Part shown: positions 1 to 8,342 of the stretch, in pieces
Numbering within the stretch: position 1 is the first letter of the stretch
How the letters are laid out: each line of letters opens with the position of its first letter
Assembly (NCBI RefSeq): GCF_013393905.1
Contig: NZ_CP040272.1
Location: 5,638,001 to 5,702,000 of the forward strand
Source of the DNA: Nostoc sp. C052
Lineage (GTDB): Bacteria > Cyanobacteriota > Cyanobacteriia > Cyanobacteriales > Nostocaceae
Length of the DNA stretch: 64,000 nucleotides
Reading direction: 5' to 3'
Notes under the pieces: model-generated
What the model was told of the DNA's origin: nothing
Databases searched by the model: none
Seen by the model: only the letters and a program-made list of their open reading frames with translations
Made by a program: the position numbers and the translations under genes

Positions 1-313
1 CCAATTCACCTTGCTCAGGAATATAGTACAAATTAGAGACATGGTGCAACTTCTGGATTTGGCGTGTCACCGCTTCTACCATCGCTGGATGGGCATGTCC
101 TAAAGTACAAGTGGCAATTCCCGCCACAAAATCCAGATATTCTTGTCCCTGCGTATCCCAAACTCGGCATCCAGCACCACGTTCTAGGGCTAAGGGAAAC
201 CGACCATAGGTAGACATGACAGCTTCATTAAAGCTATCTACCTCAAAGGGACTAGATGCTGACCCTGAATCTGGGGGGATGGTGGCTTGGTCAACGAGAG
301 TTTGTAGGCTCAC
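1..313 (-). CDS. argD: acetylornithine aminotransferase, N-terminal part (runs off window)
   Basis: PLP-dependent aminotransferase of arginine biosynthesis, converting N-acetylglutamate semialdehyde to N-acetylornithine. Only the first 104 residues lie in the window. The translation holds the family's N-terminal signature around FNEAVMSTYGRFPLAL, a conserved WDTQGQEYLDFVAGIA and GHAHPAMVEAV. The active-site lysine would lie beyond base 1. The start is read as GTG at 311-313, because AGGAGG sits seven bases upstream. A close class-III aminotransferase cannot be excluded from this fragment alone, but the motif order fits ArgD well. Confidence 0.88.
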   Translation of the reverse strand, partial: MSLQTLVDQATIPPDSGSASSPFEVDSFNEAVMSTYGRFPLALERGAGCRVWDTQGQEYLDFVAGIATCTLGHAHPAMVEAVTRQIQKLHHVSNLYYIPEQGEL

Positions 314-529
314 TACCGCTCCTCCTGAAAGTTTTTCATTATATAGTTATTTACTAGTTTGCTAGAAATCTCTATAAATTACTTTTTGTTTAGCACAATT
401 CGTACATCTTCTTAAGCTAACGCTTATGTGACCTCAAACGCTTGGCGGTGGTGAAAAAATTTTGTACTCAACACTTGAGCAACAGGTAATTTCCATAGGC
501 GCAGACCGTTAGACTTCTTGCATAAGTCG

Positions 530-631
530 GGTAAAGGGTAAGGGTTAAAGGGAAAAGGGATAGAATTTTCCTTTCCCCTTTAACTTTTCCCCCTTTCCCG
601 ACCTCTTGCAAAAGGCACTTTTGCAAGAGGT
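530..631. repeat. dispersed palindromic repeat plus 14-bp hairpin
   Basis: A run of GGGTAAAGGG-type purine sequence is followed by its pyrimidine complement (CCTTTCCCCTTTAAC), so the two halves can fold on each other. Directly after comes a perfect hairpin, arms 601-614 and 618-631, with a 3-base GCA loop. The first half has a second copy-like element at 61102-61165, so it is a dispersed repeat and not a gene-specific signal. Confidence 0.7.
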
Positions 632-718
632 CTGTTATAGGCATCGCAAGTCTATAGTCCAGGGGTGTTTTTGGGTTATTACTTGAACAACTTCAGACGT
701 ATAAGAGATAAGTACAAA

Positions 719-746
719 AAACTCCCCTCTGGGATGAAGGGAGTTT
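719..746 (-). terminator. rho-independent-type terminator
   Basis: Inverted repeat AAACTCCC / GGGAGTTT lies just past the stop of the minus-strand gene at 765. On that strand it is followed by a T-run (AAAAA on the plus strand at 716-720). Confidence 0.7.
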
Positions 747-764
747 AGCGATAAATTGAAAATG

Positions 765-1142
765 TTACTGGCTCAGTAGCTCAACAGTTATCTCAAGATG
801 CATCTTAGCTTTGTGCAAATTCAGCAGTTTCTCTTGGTCAAACCGATCGGGGTAAGCCATTTTCCTACCTTCCAAGGTTATTTTGATCAGTGCTGCTTGC
901 TCATCTGTGGGTGAATTTATTTCATCTATCACCCCTTCAAAAAATTGAATGACGCTAAATCCAGGAGATTTTAATCCCCTTCCTTCCCTCACTTGCTGGA
1001 GTGCTAGCTGAGGAAATGCCATCAGAGAAGTCATGTAGCTGACTTTGTATGCTGCACTTCCTGTAGGCTTAATACCGTATCGACGGGCTAAGTCGCGTAA
1101 TTCTGGGATGGTTTTGATTTCTAACTCGGAACGCGTGAACAT
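765..1142 (-). CDS. hypothetical protein with SAP/Rho-N-like N-terminus
   Basis: A 125-residue soluble protein with no signal peptide or membrane segment. Residues 8-25 (IKTIPELRDLARRYGIKP) resemble the helix-turn-helix of SAP or Rho N-terminal domains, which bind nucleic acid. The remainder is not recognised. It is divergent from the small gene at 1270, with about 127 bp between them holding nested inverted repeats, and its own terminator follows the stop. That context supports a real gene. A nucleic-acid-binding role is only inferred from the short N-terminal match. Confidence 0.65.
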   Translation of the reverse strand: MFTRSELEIKTIPELRDLARRYGIKPTGSAAYKVSYMTSLMAFPQLALQQVREGRGLKSPGFSVIQFFEGVIDEINSPTDEQAALIKITLEGRKMAYPDRFDQEKLLNLHKAKMHLEITVELLSQ

Positions 1143-1144
1143 AA

Positions 1145-1225
1145 AATAGAGTTACCTCTTGTAAAAGTGGTATCGGTAGGTAACAACTTTTCCAGGGATG
1201 ATACCTACCGCATTAAAACTCTATT
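1145..1225. promoter_or_regulatory. nested dyad in divergent promoter region
   Basis: Between two divergent genes lie two nested inverted repeats: outer arms AATAGAGTT (1145-1153) and AACTCTATT (1217-1225), inner arms CGGTAGGTA (1174-1182) and TACCTACCG (1202-1210). Their centres differ by a few bases. This could be an operator shared by both genes or an RNA hairpin. No function is shown. Confidence 0.4.
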
Positions 1226-1269
1226 GGAATGTATACATTCTAATCAAGTGCTATTCATATATCTCAACA

Positions 1270-1458
1270 ATGCCCAATCCCAAAGGTAATCCACAAAATT
1301 TAGAACCAGCCCCGTCAAGTAGAGAAGATAAATTAACCGATAATCTCAGTTTCCGGGTTACTAAGGATATGAAGGAAGAGGTGAAAGCACAAGAAGACCC
1401 GCCAGAATTCTGTAGACGTGCTATCCAAGAAGCACTAGACAAGAAAAAAGGTAAGTAG
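1270..1458 (+). CDS. small ribbon-helix-helix-like protein
   Basis: A 62-residue basic/acidic protein. I start it at ATG 1270 (MPNPKGN) and not at the upstream ATG 1198, because the extra 24 residues look like untranslated promoter DNA. The segment LSFRVTKDMKEEVKAQ (about residues 26-41) followed by a helix FCRRAIQEALDKK resembles a strand-helix-helix arrangement of CopG/Arc-type DNA-binding proteins. No adjacent toxin gene is present. A DNA-binding role is inferred. It could also be an unrelated small cyanobacterial protein. Confidence 0.55.
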   Translation: MPNPKGNPQNLEPAPSSREDKLTDNLSFRVTKDMKEEVKAQEDPPEFCRRAIQEALDKKKGK

Positions 1459-1502
1459 TAACAATTGAGCTAATGCAGCAGCAGTTTAAGGCTGTATTGC
1501 AG

Positions 1503-2387
1503 TTACAGCAGTTTTTCGGCTATTCTCAGTTTGGCCGATCGCGATCGCGGATTCCTACTAATTTCCTCTTCTTGTGCAGTAATCGGCTTTTTTGTCAAAA
1601 TTTTTAATAAAGGTGAATTTCTTAAACCATGCTTCACCGGGCGGTCTTCTAAACTGTGAAAACTGATAATCACAATTCTACCGCCAGGGACAAGGGCATT
1701 TGGGGCTTTATCTAAAAAGGTTTCTAGGGATTTTAACTCATCGTTGACGACAATTCGCAGAGCTTGAAAAACACGGGTAGCCGGGTGAATTCTCCCATAA
1801 CGGTATTTGGGAGGAACAGAAGAAGCGATCGCTTCAGCCAATTCTGTAGTCGTGTGCAACGGTCGCCGTTCGACAATCCGTCTCGCAATCCGCCGCGATA
1901 ATCTCTCTTCACCGTACTTAAAGAAAATATCTGCTAATTCGGCTTCATCCCAATTATTAATCACATCAGCAGCAGTTAGCGATCGCCCCCGATCCATTCG
2001 CATATCCAAATTTGCAGCTTGGCGAAAGCTGAAACCCCTTTCTGCTTGGTCTAAATGGTAAGAACTCACTCCCAAATCGGCTAAAATACCATCGAAAGTG
2101 TTGGGGGGAAATTCGTAGTCAGCAAAATTGCTATGGATAAATTGTATGCGATCGCCAAACTCAGCTAATTCTTTTCTCGCTGCTGCTAAAGCATCCTCAT
2201 CTTGGTCAATCGCCTTCACCCGCACATCTCCATAAGCTTCTAAAATTAGGCGACTGTGACCACCACCGCCTACCGTCGTATCAAGATAATGACCTCCTGG
2301 AGATACCGCTAAACCTGCAATTACTTCCTGTGGTAACACTGGTAGATGGGAAAATATCGGTTCTTCAATAGCTAGCTGACGATTCAT
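1503..2387 (-). CDS. rsmH: 16S rRNA (cytosine-1402-N4)-methyltransferase RsmH
   Basis: SAM-dependent enzyme that N4-methylates C1402 in the decoding centre of 16S rRNA (formerly MraW). The 294-residue length is close to the family norm. Visible motifs are the opening HLPVLPQEVIAGL, the SAM-binding loop DTTVGGGGHS (about residues 37-46), FDGILADLGVSS, the RVFQALRIVVNDEL block, and ISFHSLEDRPVKH near the C-terminus. Elsewhere it often sits in a division/cell-wall cluster. Here it stands alone behind a decayed transporter gene. The ATG at 2385-2387 is a natural start. Confidence 0.95.
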   Translation of the reverse strand: MNRQLAIEEPIFSHLPVLPQEVIAGLAVSPGGHYLDTTVGGGGHSRLILEAYGDVRVKAIDQDEDALAAARKELAEFGDRIQFIHSNFADYEFPPNTFDGILADLGVSSYHLDQAERGFSFRQAANLDMRMDRGRSLTAADVINNWDEAELADIFFKYGEERLSRRIARRIVERRPLHTTTELAEAIASSVPPKYRYGRIHPATRVFQALRIVVNDELKSLETFLDKAPNALVPGGRIVIISFHSLEDRPVKHGLRNSPLLKILTKKPITAQEEEISRNPRSRSAKLRIAEKLL

Positions 2388-2473
2388 GAGACTTAGGGCA
2401 AAAAACCACAGATCAACTTTAATTATCTATTCTTTTGTTTGTGTAGCCGCGTTCATGCAGGGTGCCGCACAAG

Positions 2474-2890
2474 ATAACCTGTATTATCCAACATTGCAGC
2501 TAATATCAAGCTAGCCTGAATAGGTGCTTGGAGGACAGTATTTTTAAAATATGCTTGTCCTTTAATCCTTAACTAAGCTAAAAATTCTCCGAGTAAAATG
2601 GCTAGGTAAGCGATGTCTACGACAGGCTGCGCCTACGCAGGTGCAATCCAAATTTGCCCTGACAAGCTAGATTGACGTAAAAAGGATACTATGCTTATGA
2701 GTACTCCCACCCAAAATAGGAACTGTCCTAAACGTGTAGGAACTGTCACAGGTAGTTTGCGTCCCAGAATAAAACTTACCAGGACTAATCCTCCTAGCTT
2801 GACATATAGTTCTAAAAGGTTTGTCAAGTTTGCGCCTAAAAACCACAGATGTAAAATGCTACCTGTTACGTTTACTTTTGTCCAGTGCAA
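2474..2890 (-). pseudogene. AEC-family transporter remnant, interrupted and truncated
   Basis: The reading frame from a TTG at 2890 gives a membrane protein start (LWFLGANLTNLLELYVKLGG, then RLGQFLFWVGVLISIVSFL). This resembles the first helices of auxin-efflux-carrier (AEC) permeases, normally about 300 residues. After IWIAPA it meets an in-frame TAG lying inside a 21-bp insertion (2615-2635). Past the insertion the homology resumes as IAYLAILLGEFLA, hits another TAG, and later shows QASLILAAMLDNTGYL, also AEC-like. The end is cut off near 2474 by another short repeat. I infer a dead gene, disabled by a repeat insertion plus point and deletion damage. Confidence 0.7.
2610..2638. repeat. short dispersed repeat inserted in a HIP1 site
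   Basis: The plus strand reads GCGAT, then 21 extra bases (2615-2635), then CGC. Removing the 21 bases restores GCGATCGC and also restores the AEC-like reading frame around it. The core GTCTACGACAGGCTGCGCC resembles a short repeat common in Nostoc genomes. Confidence 0.7.
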
Positions 2891-2929
2891 AATCTGTTAT
2901 GGCTATCCCACAAAAACAGGAGTTTACCC

Positions 2930-3736
2930 TTGAATAAGGCAGGGTTTTCTGGAAAACCGCAAAACTCATCAAATGACCTTGGTGATGATATTCCAGTGGC
3001 AGTACGCGATACCCCTGATGCAACACCGAAAATTTGGTTGCAACCCCGAATTGTGCTGATTGGGGGAGTAATGGGATTTGTCTTGCTGGCTTTAATTAGC
3101 GGTTTTTTGTTTTTCGTCACTGCACCCAAAAAAACCGCTGATTCTCAAGCTTTACCAGTTCCTTCTGCTCCTACAACTCCAACCCCAATAGCATCTAATA
3201 ATTCCAGTGATACTGTGTTAGGGCATTTTCCCTACCCAGAAGCGCCTGAGTCAGAACTAGTAACCATCTCCGCAAATAGGGGCATTAGAATGCGAAAAGC
3301 TGCTGCCCAAAAATTTGAGGAGATGGTAGCAGCAGCGCGGAGTGCAGGGGTAATTTTAGTACCAATTTCTGGTTTTCGCTCAGTCAAAGATCAGGAGCAG
3401 TTGTTTTTTGGCGTCGGTGCCCAACGAAATCAAACGCCAGCAGAACGAGCTGCCCTCAGCGCTCCTCCTGGTCATAGCGAACATCACACAGGTTATGCTG
3501 TTGATATTGGAGACGGAACAGTGCCAGCCACTAATCTCCAAACCAACTTTGACAATACCAAGGCTTATCAGTGGATGCAAGCAAATGCCGCACGTTTCAG
3601 CTTTGAAATGTCTTTTCCCAAAGATAATATTCAAGGTGTGAGTTATGAGCCTTGGCACTGGCGTTTTGTAGGCGATCGCAATAGTTTAGAAATGTTCTAC
3701 AAAGCCAGAAATTTGAAACCCGCTAAAATACCTTAA
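2930..3736 (+). CDS. membrane-anchored D-alanyl-D-alanine carboxypeptidase, VanY type
   Basis: Zinc peptidase (M15B/VanY) trimming the terminal D-Ala of peptidoglycan peptides in the periplasm. Start set at TTG 2930 because AGGAG lies seven bases upstream; a GTG at 2885 has no such site. The 268-residue product has a short cytoplasmic tail, one membrane segment (about residues 44-67, VLIGGVMGFVLLALISGFLF), a Ser/Pro/Thr linker, then the catalytic domain. Zinc ligands are visible in the motif HHTGYAVD (HxxGxAxD) and in EPWHWRF (ExxHW). It is monocistronic, followed by an AT-rich heptamer repeat. Which peptidoglycan substrate it trims cannot be read from the sequence. Confidence 0.88.
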   Translation: MNKAGFSGKPQNSSNDLGDDIPVAVRDTPDATPKIWLQPRIVLIGGVMGFVLLALISGFLFFVTAPKKTADSQALPVPSAPTTPTPIASNNSSDTVLGHFPYPEAPESELVTISANRGIRMRKAAAQKFEEMVAAARSAGVILVPISGFRSVKDQEQLFFGVGAQRNQTPAERAALSAPPGHSEHHTGYAVDIGDGTVPATNLQTNFDNTKAYQWMQANAARFSFEMSFPKDNIQGVSYEPWHWRFVGDRNSLEMFYKARNLKPAKIP

Positions 3737-3805
3737 TAGAACTAGTACAACATGGCGTAAATAAACCACCCATTCAAAATCGATGAAACGCTTACGCTGC
3801 ATTCA

Positions 3806-3833
3806 TTTTGAATTTTGAATTTTGAATTTTGAA
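3806..3833. repeat. heptanucleotide tandem repeat (TTTTGAA)x4
   Basis: Four exact copies of TTTTGAA lie between convergent genes, followed by a short GC-rich insert (CCGCCTTGCGG). Typical of the short tandemly repeated sequences of heterocystous cyanobacteria. Confidence 0.8.
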
Positions 3834-3856
3834 TTCCGCCTTGCGGTACTAGTTGT

Positions 3857-6100
3857 TCATTTATCACTCAAAATTGTGTAAGCATCATTAACTAAATGCA
3901 TTTTCTCTTGTGCTTGTTTTAGCAGTTGCGGCTGATTCACAAACAAATCTGGATGCCATTTTTTTACTAAGGTTCGATAAGCCTGCTTTACCTCAGCCAA
4001 AGAAGCATTTGTTTGCAATCCTAAAATGCCGTAGGCGCGAGTGATTTTATCCTTTTCCGTCTGGGTTTTGGGTTGGTTGGGTGTTTTGTCGCTTTGAGTT
4101 GAATTTTGCTGTTTGCCAGTTTGAGAACCAGGTGATGTCTGACGACAATCCTTAGGGTTATGCATCTCTGCTTTCATTCGCGCTATTTCCTCATTGAGTT
4201 CCCAATCACGAAATTTCGCCTCTACCTCTTCTTTCCGTGGAGAGGGAGAAGCTTTTGGCGGTGGTGGAGAAACAGATTTTACCCTTGTCTCAGTATTCTT
4301 AGCGGGATTTTCCTGTTGTTGCTTAACACCAGTATCTTTTTTAGAGGAAGTTTCAACTCTCTTTGGCTGTGGCGAATATTTTCTCTTAGTGTTGTTGGAT
4401 TTGGGTATTTCTTTATAAGGTTGATAATTTGAGAGTATTTTTACCTTTTCTAACTCTTGTAGCAAATGATTAAAACCGTTTTGTAATTGCTGCAAACTTT
4501 CCCGCTTATTAGTAAATTCTAGTGGTTCTTGACTGACTTCAAAACAAATTACTTTATCAACGTTTTGTTCATATTCATCTAAAATTGATAACCCTTGACT
4601 ACTAAAATTAGATAAATAATCTTCAACCGCAGTTATACAAAGTTTAGCAACTTCCTGATGATAAGATTCCTTTGCTAATTGATCGTCTTGTTTTTGGATA
4701 TTCTTGTTTAGCAAATAAGAAATACTCCCAACGACAGCAGCACCCACTGGGCCGCCTAAAAACCAACCAATACCACCACCAACAGCGATGGAACCAGGTT
4801 CACTCAAATCATCAGTATTACTTGGCTTTGGCGGTAGTATTACTTGTGGTTCACTAGGAAAGCGAATTAATAAATCTTGTGGTCGTTCTTCTTGAAAAAA
4901 GTCGTAAGCTTGATAAAGCCATTTCACCACAGCAAATTGCAACTGAGTCAGGTCTTTTTTAAGAATATTTGTTTGCCAATTTTTAAAGTTATTCTCTGCC
5001 AATGCCACTGCTGCATCAGCTTGATATTTTGTGAGTAACTTAGGTAATGCTAGCCAATCGCGTAACTCTCCCACGCTAGTAATAAAACCTTTATAAATTA
5101 AGTCGGCTGCTTTTTGTTTAATTTCAATTTTAGTATTTTGTTTATCATCAAAAGATTTGATTTCAATAGCAATCGGGTCAATTTTAGCTTTTAATGAGAA
5201 TTGGATTTGAGAAGCGATCGCTTCCACTCTGGGCAAACGCACACTACCACGATTTGGTTGCAAAATCCCGACAATATTTTGCAAAGCTGTTTCAAAAGCT
5301 GCTAAACCGCTACTATTGGCAGCCGCAACATCGCCTTTTAATCTGGCTCTTAAGGCTGGTAAAGCATCAACACGATATAAATTACTAAAACCTGGAGGTA
5401 ATTCGGCTCGAAAGCTTTCTGCAACAAACAGCAGGCGATTTTGGACTTGTTTTTGTTCGTCGGGTTCGAGTAAGTTCAGAAAATTAGCAACAAATATAAC
5501 TGTTTTAATACCGCGATCTAATAGCCAATCTCGTAAGTTTTCCCGCTCCCCCAAAGTCATTAACTTACGTGCATCTAATAATTGGATAACTAAATCTGCA
5601 CCTAAAAGTTGTTCTCTAACTAAATTATCTTGTTCATCTCGATCATTTGTTCCCGGTAAATCGAGAAATTCTACACCTGTTTCCAAAAAGGGATGGGGAC
5701 AAAAAACTTCTACAGATGCTACATCTTTTCGCATCTGCCTATTACCATCCAGAATTGCAAATTGCTGTAAAACTTCTGTGCCACTGCGATAGATTTCTGT
5801 ACCATCTACCAACATGATGCGACTTCGCACATCAGAGCCATACTTGACAGAAATCGATGCGCCTGTAGTAGGGATTAAATCAATTGGTAAGGTGCGATTC
5901 CCTAGCATGGCATTCAGCAAGGTAGACTTGCCATGATTAAAAGGCCCAAATACCGCAATCCGAAAGCTAGGGTTAACTAAATGATTGCAGATGGTAATTA
6001 TATCTTGATGCAGTTGCGATTTGCGTTCTAAATTAAGTAATGCAGATGCAGATTTTAGAGAATCGGCTAAATCTTTATAACCTTCATACTGTTGTTGCAT
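3857..6100 (-). CDS. dynamin-like GTPase fused to a C-terminal J domain
   Basis: A 747-residue protein. The N-terminal GTPase has P-loop GPFNHGKS (residues 52-59), a switch-I region with IPTTG and a G3 motif DLPG (147-150), as in bacterial dynamin-like proteins. Around 440-470 lies a glycine-rich hydrophobic segment (GGGIGWFLGGPVGAAVVG), a likely membrane-inserting paddle. After a long Pro/Lys/Gln-rich linker, the last 65 or so residues form a J domain: YGILGLQTNASLAEVKQAYR with the HPD tripeptide, the site that stimulates Hsp70. Start taken at ATG 6098-6100 (AGGGG upstream); the longer ATG at 6145 would begin inside a dispersed repeat. It follows the BDLP1 gene on the same strand. The fusion suggests membrane remodelling tied to Hsp70 recruitment (inference). 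Confidence 0.85.
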   Translation of the reverse strand: MQQQYEGYKDLADSLKSASALLNLERKSQLHQDIITICNHLVNPSFRIAVFGPFNHGKSTLLNAMLGNRTLPIDLIPTTGASISVKYGSDVRSRIMLVDGTEIYRSGTEVLQQFAILDGNRQMRKDVASVEVFCPHPFLETGVEFLDLPGTNDRDEQDNLVREQLLGADLVIQLLDARKLMTLGERENLRDWLLDRGIKTVIFVANFLNLLEPDEQKQVQNRLLFVAESFRAELPPGFSNLYRVDALPALRARLKGDVAAANSSGLAAFETALQNIVGILQPNRGSVRLPRVEAIASQIQFSLKAKIDPIAIEIKSFDDKQNTKIEIKQKAADLIYKGFITSVGELRDWLALPKLLTKYQADAAVALAENNFKNWQTNILKKDLTQLQFAVVKWLYQAYDFFQEERPQDLLIRFPSEPQVILPPKPSNTDDLSEPGSIAVGGGIGWFLGGPVGAAVVGSISYLLNKNIQKQDDQLAKESYHQEVAKLCITAVEDYLSNFSSQGLSILDEYEQNVDKVICFEVSQEPLEFTNKRESLQQLQNGFNHLLQELEKVKILSNYQPYKEIPKSNNTKRKYSPQPKRVETSSKKDTGVKQQQENPAKNTETRVKSVSPPPPKASPSPRKEEVEAKFRDWELNEEIARMKAEMHNPKDCRQTSPGSQTGKQQNSTQSDKTPNQPKTQTEKDKITRAYGILGLQTNASLAEVKQAYRTLVKKWHPDLFVNQPQLLKQAQEKMHLVNDAYTILSDK

Positions 6101-6115
6101 AGTTCCCCTATCTTC

Positions 6116-6230
6116 CTCGTTCCCAGACTCCGCCTGGGAATGCAATTCATTGAGGCTCCGCCTCGCATTTTTATAGTTATGGGAGGCGGAGCCTCCAAGT
6201 AGGCATTCCCAGGCGGAGCCTGGGAACGAG
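6116..6230. repeat. nested palindromic repeat between two dynamin genes
   Basis: Outer arms 6116-6143 and 6203-6230 are near-perfect inverted copies (CTCGTTCCCAG... / ...CTGGGAACGAG). Inner arms GAGGCTCCGCCTC (6152-6164) and GAGGCGGAGCCTC (6183-6195) form a second stem. The whole could extrude as a cruciform or fold in mRNA between the two genes. Confidence 0.85.
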
Positions 6231-6244
6231 AGTAATGAGATATA

Positions 6245-8326
6245 TTAGCTATAGTAAGCTAATAGGTTGCTATAGGCTGCTTCAATTTTTTGCAACTGAG
6301 CTATTACATCTTCTTGTAAATCTTTTAAACGTTTAAACTCAGTCTCACGATTTATTTCGCGGGTTTGTTTTTGCTTGACTAAATTATCTAATTCAGATTT
6401 GCGAGATACAATATCATCGTTAATCCGCTTACTCACTTCTCTTTCGTAAGAGTCAAAACACTCTTTGACAGCATTGTATACAACCTGAGATTGCTCATGT
6501 GCGACTTGGGGTAGGTGTTTCACTAACTCTTTCTTCGCCGTTTTAACTAACTCTTTACGTGCTTGATCTGCTTGTAAAAAGCCTACTCCTAAACCTAGTA
6601 ATGCAAACCCGATTGGGCCAAGTAAAACCCCTGTCACTGCGGTAATTATCCCACCAATTCCAATTACAGTGAAGTAGTTTAACAAGATATTTTTCCAATC
6701 AAATCCGGCCCCCGCTAGTGCAAAGCCAGCAAGATTTCCCTTAGAGAGTGATAACAATCCCATTGCCCATTTTGCCCAGCCGGGAGAGTTATCTTCTTCA
6801 TTGGTAGTAGTGGTATGTACCTTTACGTCTTGTCCAGTAAGCTTTTCTGTTATTTGATCTGTGATTTGACTATAAGATGCGCCATATTGTGATGCACTGC
6901 GAGAAAGTTCTTTAAAAGCTGCATTAATATCTTTTTCAGCAGTTAATGTCCAAGCAGCAGATTTGTCAGTGATATATTGCTCAAAGGCTTTTTGCAGTGC
7001 GGTGTTAAATGCTTCTCGTTTACCACTACTGAGAAAATCAAACAGATTTAATTCTGGCTGATAGCGTAAGAAATCGGTTTCAAAAGTATTACCTAAATTT
7101 AAAACGTAGCTGCGGAAAGATTCAGAAATCGTTCTTGCTTGAGTGTCTCTAGTATTGATAATTTCTTTTTGGAATTGATCTCGAATACCTGTGAGTTTGT
7201 TAAACTCTGGTTCTACTGAATCAATCCGTTTTTTCAATTCATTTACATCTTGGTCAAGTAATGGTATACGTCTAGCAACTGCTTCGCGGGTATGATTGCA
7301 AGCTTGTCTTGCTAAGGTTCTGACTTGACGGAGTTCTGCGATCGCACGTTCTCTGGTAAGAAAAGTATTAAGGGCTTCCATAAACTTCGGAAAGCCAGTC
7401 CCATCTAAATCAGCTTGGGGATTTTTCAACCGTCGTCTGAGTGCTTGAATTGACGAAAGCTCAAACACGCGTTCGTCATAAATATTCTGACCCTCTACAG
7501 TACAATATTCTGCTAAATTCGCGTGAAATACTTGCCGTAATCTATTTTCAGATGCTTTGAGTTCTTCGACATCATCAGGATCAATCAATGATTCCCGCAC
7601 CTGATCCCAAGCATTAACTAAAAAGAAAACCGTCAATCCTCGACCTTTAATATAATTTTCTAGGTAGCGACGCTCACCCAAGGTACAAGGTTGAGAAGCT
7701 CTCATCACGAATAAAATTGCATGGCAGTTATTTACATAACCTAAAGATAATTCGTTTCGCGCTTCTGTATCATTCAATCCTGGGCTATCGACAATTTCGA
7801 TTCCCTTTTCTAATAGCGTTAAGGGATACTCTACTACTGCATAATCTACATCTGGAAATGCTTGTTTTTTCTCCTGCTCTAGTTTTTTCGCTTCAGCCGG
7901 ATCAATGGTATATTTATATTTAAAGTTCTGAAAATCTAGTTGCTGTGGACTTTTACCATCATTAAAATGAATAGTAACTTTCTTTTCTGGCCCATAGCGT
8001 AAAACTGTTAATACTGCGGTACAAGGATTAACGTCACTCGGTAATAAGTTTTCACCAATTAAGGCATTGAGAAAGGTGCTTTTACCCCGTTTCATATCGC
8101 CCAAAACTAAAAGGCGAAATACACCTTGACGGAGGTTTTTGCTAGCTACAGTAATATCTTCAATATCTCGCTCTAAACTGAGTTTTCCTGATGAAGAATC
8201 TCCAGCTAACTCAGCTTTATTAATTGTTTCAGCCAGTTTACTCAAACATGCAGAAATCTCCGATCGCACTTGAGCAACCCGCTCTAAATCTTGGATAAAT
8301 CTGTCAGATGCTACCTGATTTGTCAT
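6245..8326 (-). CDS. bacterial dynamin-like protein, BDLP1 type
   Basis: GTP-driven membrane-remodelling GTPase. The length (693 residues) and, from memory, nearly the whole sequence match the structurally studied BDLP1 of Nostoc punctiforme. P-loop GDMKRGKS at 76-83 puts the catalytic lysine at K82, switch I near T103, and G3 DSPG at 180-183, as in that protein. Helical neck and trunk follow. The hydrophobic paddle (about 550-605, NYFTVIGIGGIITAVTGVLL) inserts in lipid. It is the middle gene of a minus-strand set: a small coiled-coil membrane protein ends 16 bp upstream, and a second dynamin-like gene lies downstream across a palindromic repeat. The cellular role in cyanobacteria is not settled; membrane remodelling or repair is the usual inference. 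Confidence 0.95.
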   Translation of the reverse strand: MTNQVASDRFIQDLERVAQVRSEISACLSKLAETINKAELAGDSSSGKLSLERDIEDITVASKNLRQGVFRLLVLGDMKRGKSTFLNALIGENLLPSDVNPCTAVLTVLRYGPEKKVTIHFNDGKSPQQLDFQNFKYKYTIDPAEAKKLEQEKKQAFPDVDYAVVEYPLTLLEKGIEIVDSPGLNDTEARNELSLGYVNNCHAILFVMRASQPCTLGERRYLENYIKGRGLTVFFLVNAWDQVRESLIDPDDVEELKASENRLRQVFHANLAEYCTVEGQNIYDERVFELSSIQALRRRLKNPQADLDGTGFPKFMEALNTFLTRERAIAELRQVRTLARQACNHTREAVARRIPLLDQDVNELKKRIDSVEPEFNKLTGIRDQFQKEIINTRDTQARTISESFRSYVLNLGNTFETDFLRYQPELNLFDFLSSGKREAFNTALQKAFEQYITDKSAAWTLTAEKDINAAFKELSRSASQYGASYSQITDQITEKLTGQDVKVHTTTTNEEDNSPGWAKWAMGLLSLSKGNLAGFALAGAGFDWKNILLNYFTVIGIGGIITAVTGVLLGPIGFALLGLGVGFLQADQARKELVKTAKKELVKHLPQVAHEQSQVVYNAVKECFDSYEREVSKRINDDIVSRKSELDNLVKQKQTREINRETEFKRLKDLQEDVIAQLQKIEAAYSNLLAYYS

Positions 8327-8342
8327 AAAATTTACACCTTAA

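Larger units (their letters stand above)
314..764. other. intergenic region with palindromic repeats
   Basis: No convincing gene on either strand. The stretch holds the argD ribosome-binding site, a purine-rich/pyrimidine-rich palindrome (about 530-600), a perfect 14-bp hairpin (601-631) and a terminator for the next minus-strand gene (719-746). Confidence 0.6.

Noticed and set aside
2691..2933. Plus-strand frame opposite the AEC remnant
   Set aside because: Shadow of the minus-strand coding remnant. Composition is not protein-like.
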